Shown piece after piece: positions 1 through 12,539 of a DNA stretch of 64,000 nucleotides. This stretch comes from Chromatiaceae bacterium (lineage in GTDB: Bacteria; Pseudomonadota; Gammaproteobacteria; Chromatiales; Chromatiaceae). The translations under genes and the position numbers were made by a program. Every line of letters begins with the position of its first letter. Position 1 is the stretch's first letter. A model generated the notes under the pieces. The model made no database searches, was not told the origin of the DNA, and was given only the letters and a program-made list of their open reading frames with translations. Location: contig JAJDNF010000034.1 in NCBI GenBank assembly GCA_022340805.1, forward strand, positions 1 to 64,000, given 5' to 3'.

Positions 1-894
1 CAACGCAGAAAACTCCGGCGCATAGGGGTTATAACCAAAATTTTTCAGATCCGAAAACATCATCAGCCAGTTGATAGGATAGTTGCTGTGGATTGGGCTT
101 GCGTGCGACCGGCGCTCAACTAACCCAAGACGCACAACCTCGCGCATGATTTCGTCTTGATCATAGCGCCAGGCATGAAAGGGCGCGATGTACCGGGGAA
201 ATTGAGTATCAGCTGGGAAACGGGACGGGTTCCAGAATCGTGCAAGGTCGTCGCCGTCAAACTCACTAGCTGCGCGCAATCCCGGTGGGGTCCAATCCGT
301 CTCAGAGATCAGCGCTTGCGAGAACTCGTAAAGGATACGTTCAGGTTCTGGCTGGCCAGGCGAATACCCCGCCGCGACGAGCGGGATGCCCTTTTCAACG
401 GCCACCGCCATGGCATCACCCTCGAAAAGTGGGGCATACACGTGCGATAGAGTGTAGACAGCTCCTCGACTCTCCTGGTTCATCAGCACATGCCGGAACA
501 GCTTGCGATAGAACGCCGTCGGCGGTCTGTACACCAGGTGGTCAACAGCGAGTTTGTCGACCGTCTTGCGCATGCTGGCCCACGCGACATCCGGAATACT
601 GACATCTGTCGTAAAAGCTAGAACCCTAAGGCGGTATTCAACCTTCAATCTGTGTAACAAATACAGGCTGTCTTTGCCGCCGCTCAAACAGACCAGTATG
701 TCGTAGGGCCCTTGGCCGCGAACGCTGGATAGCGTATGTTCGAGATCCGCCTCCCTTTCCCGGCGCGCCAGTTCTGCCGTTTCTCCGTTGGCACCACCTG
801 CCGTGGGTTCTCGACAGAATCGGCATATTCCCGCCGCGTTCAGTTCCGCACCCGGCACGCTCGAAGGCAATAGACATTGTTTGCAGCGTCGCAT
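1..894 (-). CDS. PP-loop ATP-pyrophosphatase (N-acetyl sugar amidotransferase-like), 3' partial
   Basis: An open frame of 298 codons starts at ATG 894 and runs off the left edge without a stop. The N-terminus has two CxxC pairs (CKQC at residues 4-7, CRFC at 26-29), a zinc-finger-like start seen in WbpG-type amidotransferases. It is followed by the PP-loop LSGGKDS near residue 73, which binds ATP and activates a substrate by adenylation. The family adds ammonia or sulfur to sugars, tRNA or metabolites; the substrate here is unknown. A GTG two codons upstream is an alternative start and no strong ribosome site is visible. The next gene on the same strand is an O-methyltransferase, which hints at a specialised metabolite or glycan cluster continuing to the left. 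Confidence 0.75.
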   Translation of the reverse strand, partial: MRRCKQCLLPSSVPGAELNAAGICRFCREPTAGGANGETAELARREREADLEHTLSSVRGQGPYDILVCLSGGKDSLYLLHRLKVEYRLRVLAFTTDVSIPDVAWASMRKTVDKLAVDHLVYRPPTAFYRKLFRHVLMNQESRGAVYTLSHVYAPLFEGDAMAVAVEKGIPLVAAGYSPGQPEPERILYEFSQALISETDWTPPGLRAASEFDGDDLARFWNPSRFPADTQFPRYIAPFHAWRYDQDEIMREVVRLGLVERRSHASPIHSNYPINWLMMFSDLKNFGYNPYAPEFSAL

Positions 895-1259
895 TCTCAC
901 GCTCGCGTCAACTAAGCAAAGGAGCTTTAAACACTAACCGATCGCAAATACTCCATCGCTGGCCCAAGCGCGTAGATTGGGCTACGACCACTTCAACCGA
1001 GGGAGAGAAAATTGCAATCATTGATGAGCGGCTTCGGCGCATTCCGTCTAATCGATACACCAAATACCCGTTCACGACCCAGCCCTTCAGGGCCAAGGCG
1101 CAGTATCAGCCGGACTCTCCATTAGGTTTATCTCGATATCCGTTTTCTTCATACCCACACCTATTTTTATATAAGTCAAAACCACAAAGATTTACTAATA
1201 TCACCCTGCAGTTTATTGCTTTTTCATGGCCCGCATTCAGCCTTATTCAAATCTTGTAA
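895..1259. other. 365-bp intergenic region, no gene recognised
   Basis: Lies between the PP-loop gene and the methyltransferase. The part near 1130-1260 is AT-rich. Short open frames exist on both strands but none shows a recognisable domain or ribosome site. A decayed gene is possible. The promoter for the PP-loop gene could lie here. Confidence 0.4.
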
Positions 1260-2342
1260 TTATTTTATACCAATAATGACTCCATGATCCCTTATAAGAA
1301 CCTGCTTCTTGACTTCTTTGAACCCAGCGTCTCTCATCCATGCTTCATATTCTTGCCATGTATACAACATCCCTTCTCCCGTAGCGAGGGTCAAAAAATA
1401 TGGCGACCCCATCGCCGCGCTCAGCGGACCGTCCTCATTATCATTTTGCATCATATTAAAGATGATAGCTGTGCCACCCGACGGCAGAGATTCAAAACAC
1501 TTCTTCAACAGCCATCTATTACGCTCCTCAGACCAAATAGTGAAGAAATGACAAAACAGGAGACAATCCACACCATCGGGAAATTCATCCGAAAAACAGT
1601 CGCCGGCAACCGCGCCAAGCCGAGCTTGCATCCCAGCCTTATCTATATTCTTGCGTGCGATATCACAGACTGAGGGGGAGTCAAATACCGCGGCGCTCAA
1701 CTGCGGGTATTTTTTTGCGAGGGCAATGATATTGGTGGCATTGCCCCCGCCAACGTCCACCAAATACTTATAGGGTGCGAAATCCACAAACCGGGTCAAT
1801 TGGACATTCGACTGAATGGAGATGTCCTCCATAGCGTCCTGAAAAATCTGCTCAAGCTCCGGATGATGTGTCAATCGCCCATAAAGATAAGGCTCGACTC
1901 CGTCGAATTCCTTTATTCCAACATTTGCGTTCGCTTTTATCGCGTCGTAAAAAGAGTGCATTGGCTTATAGTTGATGTGGTGTTGCCACCTGACTACCGC
2001 CAAGATATTACGCGGACTTTTACGACTCAGTGCTATCTCCGCAAGTCGAGTATTTCGGTACGACTGTTTTGATTTCTTCAGCAACCCAAGCGCCGTGCAG
2101 CCGAGCAGCAAAATTCTGGTCGGCTTGTGATCGATCTGCAAATGGTCTGCAATTTGAGTCGCCGTCAAGCCTGGCTTTTCAGATAGCAAAGAAAACAAAT
2201 CAAACTCGACCGCTGCGCTTAACGTTTCAAAAAATATAGCGCCCCCCATAATCAGATACAGCTTCTCGATCTGCTTTTTGAAAAGGACACGCTCGAAAAA
2301 CTTGTTGCCAAGTATCGCCACCATATCCGCAACTTTGCTCAT
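1260..2342 (-). CDS. SAM-dependent O-methyltransferase (COMT/CrtF-like)
   Basis: A 360-residue protein with the two-part architecture of O-methyltransferase family 2: an N-terminal winged-helix dimerisation domain (about residues 30-120, with TATQIADHL and a leucine-rich stretch) and a C-terminal Rossmann domain. SAM motif I is LVDVGGGNATN near residue 190, and CHFFTIW near residue 265 supplies the histidine expected of the catalytic base. Such enzymes methylate hydroxyl groups of polyketides, phenolics or carotenoids in the cytosol. ATG 2342 follows an AAGGAAA ribosome site. The gene is clearly AT-richer than the core genes from 3100 onward, suggesting transfer. The substrate cannot be told from sequence. 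Confidence 0.8.
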   Translation of the reverse strand: MSKVADMVAILGNKFFERVLFKKQIEKLYLIMGGAIFFETLSAAVEFDLFSLLSEKPGLTATQIADHLQIDHKPTRILLLGCTALGLLKKSKQSYRNTRLAEIALSRKSPRNILAVVRWQHHINYKPMHSFYDAIKANANVGIKEFDGVEPYLYGRLTHHPELEQIFQDAMEDISIQSNVQLTRFVDFAPYKYLVDVGGGNATNIIALAKKYPQLSAAVFDSPSVCDIARKNIDKAGMQARLGAVAGDCFSDEFPDGVDCLLFCHFFTIWSEERNRWLLKKCFESLPSGGTAIIFNMMQNDNEDGPLSAAMGSPYFLTLATGEGMLYTWQEYEAWMRDAGFKEVKKQVLIRDHGVIIGIK

Positions 2343-3101
2343 CTCTGTTTCCTTATCCTACTCGCCTACACTGTAGCGGCCGCTTCAACGAAAAAAGCTC
2401 AGGTACCGTGGTGGCCGGATTAAAGTTCCCATACTGAACGTTGCGCCGCTCGTTGTCACGTTAACCACCCGGCACGCTGTTTTCTGGCTCATGGAAATTA
2501 TCGTCCACAAATGGCGGGCGTTTAGATACTGTCCTGCGCGCGGAGCAGCCAATTGGGCGAGGGCCACACGGAGCAAGCCTGCCCGACTCAGTTTTCAAGT
2601 TGTCGGAAAGAGGATTCCCATAGTACCATCCAAGACAAAAGCACCGCTGGAAGCCACCGTCCGAGCCGAAGCTGAGCACCGGTAATCGGATGCCGCAGGG
2701 CGCCCCCCCCGGACGAGACGCCTAGCGTCCGGCCGCTCGACCGTCACTTAGAAACCCCAAACGACGCTTTCGGGACTTGGCGAGGAACACCGTCCAGTGG
2801 GCAACGCTGGTTACGGCGTTCGATCTTTGCTTGTCGAGGCGGCAGTTGTTACAGGCCAACGCGCCCCGCCACCGGGAAGCGGCCAGCGTCCCAGCCCTTC
2901 AGATCAAAACGCGCGGTAACCCGGTGCAAAATGGAATGAAGCGCAATCCATGGCGCCGCGTTTTCACCGCAGCCATTCCTGCAAAACTCCGTCTGAGGAT
3001 CGTTATATGCGCGCCATTACGAACGACAATACAAAGCACATTAGCCGGGTTGCGCCACCTTTGCACATTGCTTGCCCAGAGATACGTTGCGAATGCCCCT
3101 C
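2343..3101. other. 759-bp region without a recognisable gene
   Basis: Sits between the methyltransferase start and the bolA-like gene. Both strands carry only short open frames with no recognisable motifs; the longest (2777-3121, plus) has no domain signature. It includes a run of eight C around 2704-2711. The promoter for the methyltransferase should lie near 2343-2450. It may be eroded DNA at the edge of an acquired segment. Confidence 0.4.
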
Positions 3102-3320
3102 TCAGGGGACTGCCGTCTTGATCGATAGCGCATGCAACTCATCACTCTCGATCTCGCTATTCACGGTCGCCAGTACCATCCGATGCCTTTGAATCAGCGA
3201 CTTACCCTCGAATGCATCGCTGACCACCACGGCCTCGAAATGTCGGCCGTCGCCGGTCACTTCGACCTCGGCACCGGGGAGTCCGGCCTCGATCAGGGCT
3301 TTGACTCTTTCAATTTCCAT
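3102..3320 (-). CDS. BolA/IbaG family protein
   Basis: A 72-residue protein with the BolA fold signature: GDGRHFEAVVVSDAF at 23-37, then RHRMVL and a C-terminal HALSIKT. BolA proteins partner with monothiol glutaredoxins and take part in Fe-S cluster handling and stress response; the short form with GDG-HF resembles IbaG/YrbA. The protein ends just after the conserved ALSIK strand, so it lacks the short tail found in E. coli IbaG. It lies 59 bp downstream of prfC on the same strand. Confidence 0.85.
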   Translation of the reverse strand: MEIERVKALIEAGLPGAEVEVTGDGRHFEAVVVSDAFEGKSLIQRHRMVLATVNSEIESDELHALSIKTAVP

Positions 3321-3379
3321 TCGGTCCCCTCCAACTTGCTTGGCCAGGCCCGGTCGGCTGGCCAGGCGTAACGGATTCT

Positions 3380-4960
3380 TTACAGTTCGCGGGTGGCCAG
3401 GAATTTCACCTCCGGCCAGCGCTCGATGGTGAGATTGAGATTGACTCTTGTCGGTGCCAGATAGACGAGTTGGCCGTCGCCGTCCTCGGCCAGGTTGTCA
3501 TAGGCCTTGTCGCGAAAGCGCTTGAGTTCCTTTTCGTCTTTGCAGACGACCCAGCGCGCTGCCTGCACACCGACCGGCTCGACGATCGCGTCCACACCGT
3601 ATTCGCCTTTCAAGCGATGCGCAGCCACATCGAACTGCAGGACCCCGACTGCGCCGAGGACCAGGTCATTGTTGCGCAACGGACGGAAGACCTGCGTGGC
3701 CCCCTCCTCACCGAGCTGCACGACGCCTTTCTGCAGCTGTTTCGTCTTCATCGGGTCTTTCAGGACGACCCGGCGGAACAGCTCGGGCGCGAAGTACGGG
3801 ATCCCGGTGTACTTGAGCTCCTCACCCTCGGTGAAGGTATCGCCAATCTGGATCGTACCGTGGTTGTGCAAGCCGATGATATCGCCCGGCCAGGCCTCGT
3901 CGACGTGCAGACGCTCATCCGCCTGGAAGGTGATCGCGTTGGCGATCTGCACCGTCTTGCCGATGCGCACGTGTTTCATTTTCATGCCCTTCTGGTAGCT
4001 GCCTGAGCAGACGCGTAGAAAGGCCACACGGTCGCGGTGCGCCGGATCCATGTTTGCCTGGATCTTGAACACGAAACCGGTGAACTTTGACTCACCCGGA
4101 TCTACGACCCGCTGCTCGGTCTCGCGCGGGCGCGGCGGAGGCGCATATTCAGAGAAGGCATCGAGCAGTTCCTCGACGCCGAAGTTGTTGATCGCCGAGC
4201 CGAAGAATACCGGCGTCTGCTCGCCGCGTCGATACGCGTCCAGGTTGAATTCGTGGCTGGCGCCGCGCACCAGTTCCACCTCGTCACGGAGTTCCTGGGC
4301 CTGGTCGCCGAGCATCTGGTCGAGGCGCGGATTGTCCAGCCCTTGGATGCGCTCGCCGGTCACGATGCGGCCGCCGTGCTGCGGGTCCAGCAAATGCACC
4401 GTGTTGTCGCGCAGGTCGAGCACGCCCTTGAGGCGCTTGCCCATACCGATCGGCCAAGTGATCGGTGCACATTGGATCTTGAGGACCTGTTCCACTTCGT
4501 CCAGTAGCTCGACCGGGTCGCGACCCTCGCGGTCGAGTTTGTTGATGAAGGTGATGATCGGAGTGTCGCGCAGACGGCAAACCTCCATCAGCTTGATGGT
4601 GCGTTCCTCGACGCCCTTGGCGACATCGATCACCATCAGCGCCGAGTCGACCGCAGTGAGGGTTCGATAGGTGTCCTCGGAGAAATCCTCGTGGCCAGGG
4701 GTATCGAGCAGGTTCATGACCTTGCCCTTATAGGGGAACTGCATCACCGACGAGGTCACCGAGATACCGCGCTGCTTCTCCAGTTCCATCCAGTCCGAGG
4801 TCGCATGGCGTGCGGCTTTGCGCCCTTTCACGGTACCAGCAAGCTGGATCGCCCCGCCGAACAGCAGCAGCTTCTCGGTCAGGGTCGTCTTGCCCGCGTC
4901 CGGATGCGATATGATCGCGAAGGTACGGCGTTTTGCGCGTTCTTTGTCGAGGTCGGCCAT
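3380..4960 (-). CDS. prfC: peptide chain release factor 3
   Basis: A 526-residue translational GTPase, close to the 529 residues of E. coli RF3. The G1 motif SHPDAGKTT is at residues 18-26, followed by DTPGH (G3) and NKLD (G4), then the RF3-type domains II and III. RF3 recycles RF1/RF2 from the ribosome after peptide release, using GTP. Full-length and intact. The GAGKTT-type P-loop with aspartate (DAGKTT) is typical of RF3 and EF-G. Confidence 0.97.
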   Translation of the reverse strand: MADLDKERAKRRTFAIISHPDAGKTTLTEKLLLFGGAIQLAGTVKGRKAARHATSDWMELEKQRGISVTSSVMQFPYKGKVMNLLDTPGHEDFSEDTYRTLTAVDSALMVIDVAKGVEERTIKLMEVCRLRDTPIITFINKLDREGRDPVELLDEVEQVLKIQCAPITWPIGMGKRLKGVLDLRDNTVHLLDPQHGGRIVTGERIQGLDNPRLDQMLGDQAQELRDEVELVRGASHEFNLDAYRRGEQTPVFFGSAINNFGVEELLDAFSEYAPPPRPRETEQRVVDPGESKFTGFVFKIQANMDPAHRDRVAFLRVCSGSYQKGMKMKHVRIGKTVQIANAITFQADERLHVDEAWPGDIIGLHNHGTIQIGDTFTEGEELKYTGIPYFAPELFRRVVLKDPMKTKQLQKGVVQLGEEGATQVFRPLRNNDLVLGAVGVLQFDVAAHRLKGEYGVDAIVEPVGVQAARWVVCKDEKELKRFRDKAYDNLAEDGDGQLVYLAPTRVNLNLTIERWPEVKFLATREL

Positions 4961-5086
4961 GGGAACTGCTGGATGTAAAGAGAGCGCGAATTATACGGGA
5001 TCGGCGGCGCCCCGCCGAGGCCAATGACAAGATGCCTCGTGCCGACCAGCGCAGTTTCGGCACAACACGGCGATCGAGGTGCCCGG

Positions 5087-5554
5087 CTACAGGATCGCCT
5101 TTGCGTAGACGATGGCATCCTCCCGCCCCACCCTCGCCGGATAGTAGTCGCGCCGCCTGCCGATCTCGCCGAAGCCTTCTGACTCGTAGAGGCCTCGTGC
5201 CGATTCGTTCGATGCCCTGACCTCGAGAAACATCGTGTCGGCATTGCGCTCCCCGGCGATCCTCAACATGCGCTTCAGCAGTCGCCGCCCCAGTCCGTGG
5301 CCCTGCCAGCCGGGGCCGACGCAGATATTCAGCAGGTGGGCCTCGCCGATCGCCACCGACAAAACCGCGTGGCCTACGATCTGATTGCCCAATTCGCATA
5401 CCCAGCAGCTGTAACCTACGCGCAGGCAATCGCGCAGAATGCCCTCCGACCACGGATGGGTGTAGGCGCTGTGCTCGACCGCGAACACCGCCTCGAGGTC
5501 GTCGTTGCGCATCGGGCGGATGAACGGCGTCAGTTCCTGAAGGACAGCGCTCAT
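5087..5554 (-). CDS. rimI: ribosomal protein S18 alanine N-acetyltransferase
   Basis: A GNAT acetyltransferase of 155 residues from ATG 5554. It has the acetyl-CoA motif A as VGPGWQGHGLGRRLL, and the C-terminal motif VRASNESARGLYESEGF typical of RimI. It acetylates the N-terminal alanine of S18. A GTG start at 5617 would add 21 residues with no family counterpart, so the ATG is preferred. It follows the family 4 UDG gene on the same strand and is probably co-transcribed with it. Confidence 0.9.
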   Translation of the reverse strand: MSAVLQELTPFIRPMRNDDLEAVFAVEHSAYTHPWSEGILRDCLRVGYSCWVCELGNQIVGHAVLSVAIGEAHLLNICVGPGWQGHGLGRRLLKRMLRIAGERNADTMFLEVRASNESARGLYESEGFGEIGRRRDYYPARVGREDAIVYAKAIL

Positions 5555-5633
5555 AGACGGCTTATGCAGAAATTCGGGATTTCCGGGAATTATAGCCAGC
5601 AACCCGGCATCCGCCACGCGGCCGCGGACTTTA

Positions 5634-6461
5634 TCAATCGCTTAACAGGCGAAAGGCCGCCTGCAGATCCTGCCAGGCCTTGGCCTTTTCCTGCGGTCGC
5701 CTGAGCAGATAGGCCGGGTGATAGGTAACGAGCAGCGGGATATCTCCAGGCTCGAAGCGGTGCGTACGCCCACGCAGGCGACCGACCGATTCCTCGGTGC
5801 CGAGCAGGCTGTGGGCCGAAATTCGCCCAACCGACAGGATCAGGCGTGGCTGGATCAGCGCGATCTGACGGTGCAGAAACGGCTGACAGGCAGCTGTCTC
5901 TTCGACGTGTGGATCGCGGTTGCCCGGTGGCCGGCACTTGATGATGTTCGCAATATAGACCTGATCGCGCGCGAACCCGATCGCCGCGAGCATGGCGGTG
6001 AGCAACTGCCCGGCCCGACCGACAAACGGCTCGCCCTGGCGGTCCTCATCTGCACCCGGCGCCTCGCCGATGACCATCAGCCGGGCATGCTGATCACCGA
6101 CCCCGAACACGGTCTGGGTGCGCGTCTGATGCAGGGCGCAGGCCTGGCAACGGACCACGGCGGCGCGCAGCGCGTCCCAGTCCAGCGTCAGCGGAGCGGC
6201 AATGGCCGGCGGAACCGGGTCGCCGGAAGGCTCGACCGTCGGATCGATGCGCGCGCCGGAGGGCGCCGCTCGACCGGTCTCGTCCGCGTCATGCAGGGTC
6301 GGCGCGGCTCCGGCCAAGGTGGGCAGTTGCGGATCGGGTGACCCAGACTGGCCCTCCGGCGGCCGCCGCTGCAGCCGGCCCGCGCCTGCGCGTCCGGTAT
6401 CGAGCTGCCAGCGATCTATACCCATCGCATCCAGGCATGCCCTCTTACGGGCAGACGACAT
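5634..6461 (-). CDS. family 4 uracil-DNA glycosylase (Fe-S)
   Basis: A 275-residue protein. After a proline/alanine-rich, probably disordered N-terminus of about 95 residues comes the UDG core. Motif 1 is GEAPGADED, where the acidic residues mark the Fe-S family, and motif 2 is [11 protein letters not shown]. Cysteines of [14 protein letters not shown] and AACQPF fit the four ligands of the 4Fe-4S cluster. It removes uracil from DNA in base-excision repair. Its ATG overlaps the leuA stop as ATGA, so translation is likely coupled. The long N-terminal extension matches a layout common in gammaproteobacteria, where it is poorly understood. Confidence 0.92.
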   Translation of the reverse strand: MSSARKRACLDAMGIDRWQLDTGRAGAGRLQRRPPEGQSGSPDPQLPTLAGAAPTLHDADETGRAAPSGARIDPTVEPSGDPVPPAIAAPLTLDWDALRAAVVRCQACALHQTRTQTVFGVGDQHARLMVIGEAPGADEDRQGEPFVGRAGQLLTAMLAAIGFARDQVYIANIIKCRPPGNRDPHVEETAACQPFLHRQIALIQPRLILSVGRISAHSLLGTEESVGRLRGRTHRFEPGDIPLLVTYHPAYLLRRPQEKAKAWQDLQAAFRLLSD

Positions 6462-8008
6462 CAGACGTCGCCACCCTGTGGATGCGCCCTGAGCGCCGGC
6501 TCCAACAGCTTGTTACAGCCGTTGATATAGGCCTTGGCAGAGGCGATCACGATATCGGTGTCGGCACCCTGACCATTGACCAGCCGCCCGCCTTTCTCCA
6601 GACGTACCGTCACCTCGCCCTGGCTGTCGGTGCCGCTGGTTATCGCGTTTACCGAATACAGCTTCAGGTCGGCGCCGGTCGTGACCAGCGCCTCGATCGC
6701 CTTGTAGGCGGCGTCCACCGGACCACTGCCCTCGGCGGACACCGAGCGCTCCTCACCATCGATGCTCAGCGTGACATCCGCATTCGGGGTCTCCCCGGTC
6801 TCGGAGACGACCCGCAACGACACCAGGCGGACGCGTTCGTTCTCGGCCTCGATGCCTCGCTCGGTGACCAGTGCCTGCAGGTCCTCGTCGAACACCTCGT
6901 GCTTCTTGTCGGCGAGATCCTTGAAGCGGGCGAATGCAGCATTCAGCTCTTCCTCGCTGTGGAACACGATACCGAGGGCGTCGAGACGACTGCGGAAAGC
7001 ATTGCGCCCTGAGTGCTTGCCCAGCACCATGCGGTTTTGCGTCCAGCCGACATCCTCGGCACGCATGATCTCGTAGGTCTCGCGGTGTTTGAGCACACCG
7101 TCCTGGTGGATGCCGGATTCGTGCGCGAATGCGTTCGCGCCTACGATCGCCTTGTTCGGCTGCACAGGGAAACCGGTAATGTTCGACACCAGCTTGGAGC
7201 AGGCGACGATCTGCGTGGTGTCGAGACCGGTATCGCAGGTGAACACGTCCTGGCGCGTGCGCACTGCCATCACCACCTCTTCAAGCGAGGCATTGCCGGC
7301 CCGCTCGCCCAGCCCGTTGATCGTGCACTCGACCTGACGCGCACCGTTCATCACCGCCGACAGCGAGTTGGCGACCGCCAGGCCCAGATCGTTGTGGCAA
7401 TGAACCGAAAACACCGCCCTGTCGGCATTGGGAATACGCTCGAGCAACAGGCGCAGCGTCTCACCAAACTGGTTTGGCAGGTTGTATCCGACGGTATCGG
7501 GCACATTGATCGTCGTCGCCCCGGCATCGATCACCGCTTCGAAGATGCGGCACAGGAAGTCCAGTTCGGAGCGGCCGGCATCCTCGGCCGAGAATTCCAC
7601 GTTGTCGGTAAATTCACATGCACGCTTGACCGCCCATACGGCCTGCTCGACCACCTGGTCCGGCGACATGCGCAGCTTGCGCTGCATGTGTACCGGCGAT
7701 GTGGCGATGAAGGTGTGGATGCGCGCCGAGGCGGCTCCTTTCAATGCCTCGCCGGCACGCGCGATATCAGCCTCCAGCGCGCGCGCCAGACCACACACAG
7801 TGGAATCCTTGACCACGTTCGCGACTGCCTGGACCGACTCGAAGTCACCCACGCTGGCGATCGGAAACCCGGCCTCGATCACGTCCACCCGCATCTTTTC
7901 TAGCGCCTTGGCGATCCTGACCTTTTCGTCCTTGGTCATCGATGCGCCAGGGCTCTGCTCGCCGTCGCGCAGGGTAGTGTCGAAGATAATCAGTCTGTCC
8001 TGGCTCAT
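6461..8008 (-). CDS. leuA: 2-isopropylmalate synthase
   Basis: 515 residues from ATG 8008, the usual size of LeuA. It has the DRE-TIM signature [13 protein letters not shown] at residues 9-21 and the metal-binding [13 protein letters not shown]. The C-terminal LeuA dimer domain gives leucine feedback inhibition. It condenses acetyl-CoA with 2-oxoisovalerate in the first committed step of leucine synthesis. An 18-residue extension to 8062 lacks family support. It lies downstream of pssA and of ilvBHC on the same strand, forming a branched-chain amino acid block. Confidence 0.96.
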   Translation of the reverse strand: MSQDRLIIFDTTLRDGEQSPGASMTKDEKVRIAKALEKMRVDVIEAGFPIASVGDFESVQAVANVVKDSTVCGLARALEADIARAGEALKGAASARIHTFIATSPVHMQRKLRMSPDQVVEQAVWAVKRACEFTDNVEFSAEDAGRSELDFLCRIFEAVIDAGATTINVPDTVGYNLPNQFGETLRLLLERIPNADRAVFSVHCHNDLGLAVANSLSAVMNGARQVECTINGLGERAGNASLEEVVMAVRTRQDVFTCDTGLDTTQIVACSKLVSNITGFPVQPNKAIVGANAFAHESGIHQDGVLKHRETYEIMRAEDVGWTQNRMVLGKHSGRNAFRSRLDALGIVFHSEEELNAAFARFKDLADKKHEVFDEDLQALVTERGIEAENERVRLVSLRVVSETGETPNADVTLSIDGEERSVSAEGSGPVDAAYKAIEALVTTGADLKLYSVNAITSGTDSQGEVTVRLEKGGRLVNGQGADTDIVIASAKAYINGCNKLLEPALRAHPQGGDV

Positions 8009-8211
8009 ATGCACTCCGACCGGATCGGACGACCCGGCGATCTTGCTGGCTGTGTTGAACATCGAGCGGGGTCGTCGGGCAGTAACCGGCCCTCGCTGTG
8101 TCGCCCGACTTTAGCAGGGGGCAACGCCAACCAACAGAGGAGTCGTCCTGCCCGGCAGCAGATCGAAAGATGTCGCCGGGCCAGGTACACGGCCCGGACC
8201 CACGCAAACGG

Positions 8212-8985
8212 TCACTCGGACGGTCGAACGGCCTTGCGCTTGCGGATACCGCGTTGCACCGCAAACCCCGGCCCCGACAGGGTGTAGACGAAGAAGATCG
8301 CGAACAGCACGAGCGGTGGCTCGGACAGGATCACCGCGAATACCAGCATCACGATGACGATGGAAAAAAACGGCACCTTGCCCTTGAAATCGATCTGCTT
8401 GAAGCTGTGGTAACGGATATTGCTCACCATCAGCAGGCCGGCTGCCACCGTCAATAAAAGGCCGAGCCAGGCCGTCGAGTCTCCCGGAATCGTGTTGTCC
8501 GCCGACACCCAGATCCAGCCCGCCAGAACGGCGGCCGCCGAGGGACTGGGCAGACCGGTGAAGAAACGCTTGTCGGCCGTATCCAGCTGGGAATTGAAAC
8601 GCGCCAGACGCAGCGCAGCGCCGGCGGTAAAGATGAACGCCGCCAGCCAGCCGAGCTTGCCCAGATTGGACAGGCTCCACTGGTACATCACCAGGGAGGG
8701 TGCCAGACCAAACGCCACCATGTCGGACAGGCTGTCGTATTCGGCCCCGAACGCCGTCTGGGTGTGGGTCATGCGCGCGACGCGCCCATCCAGACCATCC
8801 AGGATCATCGCGACGAAGATCGCGATGGCGGCTTTCTCGAACTGGTCATTCATCCCCGCCAGCACGGCGTAGAACCCGGCGAACAGGGCCGCGGTGGTGA
8901 ACAGGTTGGGCAGCAGATAGATACCACGCGCGCGCTGCGGGCGCTCGTGGTCAAGTTCGGCGACTTTGGCGGGTTCCTGATCCAT
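8212..8985 (-). CDS. pssA: CDP-diacylglycerol-serine O-phosphatidyltransferase
   Basis: An integral membrane enzyme of 257 residues with about seven to eight hydrophobic segments. The CDP-alcohol phosphotransferase motif is DGLDGRVARMTHTQTAFGAE followed by YDSLSD, giving the metal-binding aspartates. It makes phosphatidylserine, the precursor of phosphatidylethanolamine. The start is ambiguous: ATG 8985 is chosen, with TTG 9003 possible. Placement between ilvC and leuA is common in related gammaproteobacteria. Confidence 0.93.
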   Translation of the reverse strand: MDQEPAKVAELDHERPQRARGIYLLPNLFTTAALFAGFYAVLAGMNDQFEKAAIAIFVAMILDGLDGRVARMTHTQTAFGAEYDSLSDMVAFGLAPSLVMYQWSLSNLGKLGWLAAFIFTAGAALRLARFNSQLDTADKRFFTGLPSPSAAAVLAGWIWVSADNTIPGDSTAWLGLLLTVAAGLLMVSNIRYHSFKQIDFKGKVPFFSIVIVMLVFAVILSEPPLVLFAIFFVYTLSGPGFAVQRGIRKRKAVRPSE

Positions 8986-9044
8986 AGCGGCAGTATAAGC
9001 CAAACCCCCGATTCAAGGATCGAGGTTCGATGTGAGGCAGGAGC

Positions 9045-9069
9045 GCGGGCCGGGCTGTGCCCGACCCGC
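9045..9069. terminator. imperfect hairpin between ilvC and pssA
   Basis: GCGGG-cc-GGGC-TGT-GCCC-ga-CCCGC forms a strong interrupted stem with a three-base loop. It sits just after ilvC on the minus strand. There is no U-tract on either side, so it may be an mRNA-stabilising hairpin or attenuating structure rather than a full terminator. Confidence 0.35.
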
Positions 9070-9122
9070 CAGGCGCAACCTGACCTATCGCCCCGTGCCT
9101 GCCCAGTGATCCAGAGTCAGCG

Positions 9123-10688
<1,566 letters not shown>

Positions 10689-10689
<1 letters not shown>

Positions 10690-12422
10690 CAGGCAAGCTC
10701 CCTGTCCGAGGAGAGATGGGGAGACAGATGCATCTCGTGGTGTCCCTTGCCGGCCTCGATCATCGGATAAACATTCTCGGATGGATCGACGATGATATCC
10801 ATGAATACCAGTCGATCCTTCATTGCGAAGGCCTCGCGATAGGCGCCCTCGAGATCGGCCGGATTATCGATCCGCATCCCGACGTGGCCAAAGCTCTCGG
10901 CCAGCATCTTGAAGTTAGGCAGCGCATCGACGTAGGAGTGCGAATAGCGTCCGTCATAGAAGAACTCCTGCCACTGCCGCACCATGCCCATGTAACCGTT
11001 GTTCAGCAGCACTACTTTGATCGGCAGGTTGTACTGCTTGCAGGTGGCCAGTTCCTGGATACACATCTGGATACTGGCCTCGCCGGTCACACAGGCCACC
11101 ACCGCATCGGGAAACGCCTGCTGCACACCCATTGCGGCCGGCAGGCCGAAGCCCATCGTCCCCAGGCCACCGGAGTTGATCCAGCGGCGCGGCTTCTCGA
11201 AAGGATAGAACTGGGCGGCAAACATCTGGTGCTGGCCGACGTCAGAGGTCAGGTAGAAGTCGCTGTCCCTGGTCACCTTGTGCAAAGTCTCGACCGCATA
11301 CTGCGGCTTGATCGCACCGCCACCCTGCTCGTAGCTCAGGCAATCCATCTTGCGCCAGCCGTTGATGCGCTCCCACCAGGTCTTCAGCCGGGCGCTGTCC
11401 GGCTTGCGCGTATGTTCCTTCAGCACGCGCAGCATGTCGTGGAGCACGCTGCGCACCTGGCCAACGATCGGCACGTCGACCCGCACGGTCTTGGAGATCG
11501 ATGCCGGGTCGACGTCGATGTGAATGATCTTCGCATTGGGACAGAAATGCGCGATCTTGCCGGTCACACGGTCATCGAAGCGCGCACCGATGGCGATCAG
11601 CACATCCGTCTCGTGCATCGCCATGTTGGCCTCGTAGGTCCCGTGCATGCCGAGCATACCGATGAATTGGGGATCGCTCGCCGGAAAGGAACCCAGGCCC
11701 ATCAGGGTGTTGGTGATCGGGAAACCGGTTGTGCGGATCAGCTCCGTCAACTGCTCCGAGGCCTCGCCAAGGATAACGCCGCCTCCGGTGTAGACCACCG
11801 GCCGTTCGGCATCCAGCATCATATCCACGGCCTTGCGGATCTGACCCAGGTGACCCTTCTCGACCGGGTTGTACGAACGCATCTCGATCTTGTCCGGATA
11901 ATGATAAGGAATCCGGATATTCGGGTCGGTGACATCCTTGGGGATGTCCACGACCACCGGCCCGGGACGTCCCGAGGCGGCGATGTAGAAGGCCTTCTTG
12001 ATGGTGTCGGCGAGGTCCTCGACGCGCTTGACCAGGAAATTGTGCTTTACGCAAGGCCGCGTGATGCCGACCGTGTCGACCTCCTGGAACGCATCCGAGC
12101 CAATCACCGGGGTCGGTACCTGGCCGGTCAGGATCACCATCGGGATGGAGTCCATGTATGCGGTCGCGATCCCGGTGACCGCATTGGTCGCACCCGGCCC
12201 CGAGGTCACCAGGACCACGCCGACCTTGCCAGTTGCACGGGCATAGCCGTCAGCCGCATGGGTGGCGCCCTGCTCATGGCGCACCAGGATGTGACGAACG
12301 TGCTCCTGATTGAACAGCGCATCGTAGATATGCAGCACGGCGCCGCCCGGGTAGCCCCAAACGTATTCCACGCCTTCGTCTTTCAGTGCCTGAACGACGA
12401 TCTCGGCACCACTGAGTTCCAC
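10689..12422 (-). CDS. ilvB: acetolactate synthase large (catalytic) subunit
   Basis: 577 residues from GTG 12422. This start is chosen because GGAGGT lies seven bases upstream and the protein then begins as the family does (VELSGAEIVVQALKDEGVE). It is a ThDP-dependent enzyme with the ThDP site GDGE replaced by VTGEASIQM, and it has the GYPGGAVLHIYDA motif and FAD-binding middle domain. It joins two pyruvates or pyruvate plus 2-oxobutyrate for valine, leucine and isoleucine. A TTG at 12446 would add eight residues. Confidence 0.96.
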
Positions 12423-12539
12423 CTTGATGACCTCCAAAACCTGCAATAATCTTTCTGCGCGGTCGCAAAAGCTTGAACTCTTTCAAGGTTGGAACATGAA
12501 GGAGTACTAAGCTTATCGGAACCGGCCAAACTACTAATA

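Noticed and set aside
908-1096. 62-codon open frame between the first two genes
   Set aside because: No ribosome site, no recognisable motif, and an equally open frame on the other strand.
2777-3121. 114-codon open frame upstream of the bolA-like gene
   Set aside because: No domain, basic composition typical of spurious GC-rich frames, and it overlaps the end of the real bolA-like gene.
10716-12449. 577-codon open frame antisense to ilvB
   Set aside because: Shadow of ilvB with no domain of its own.
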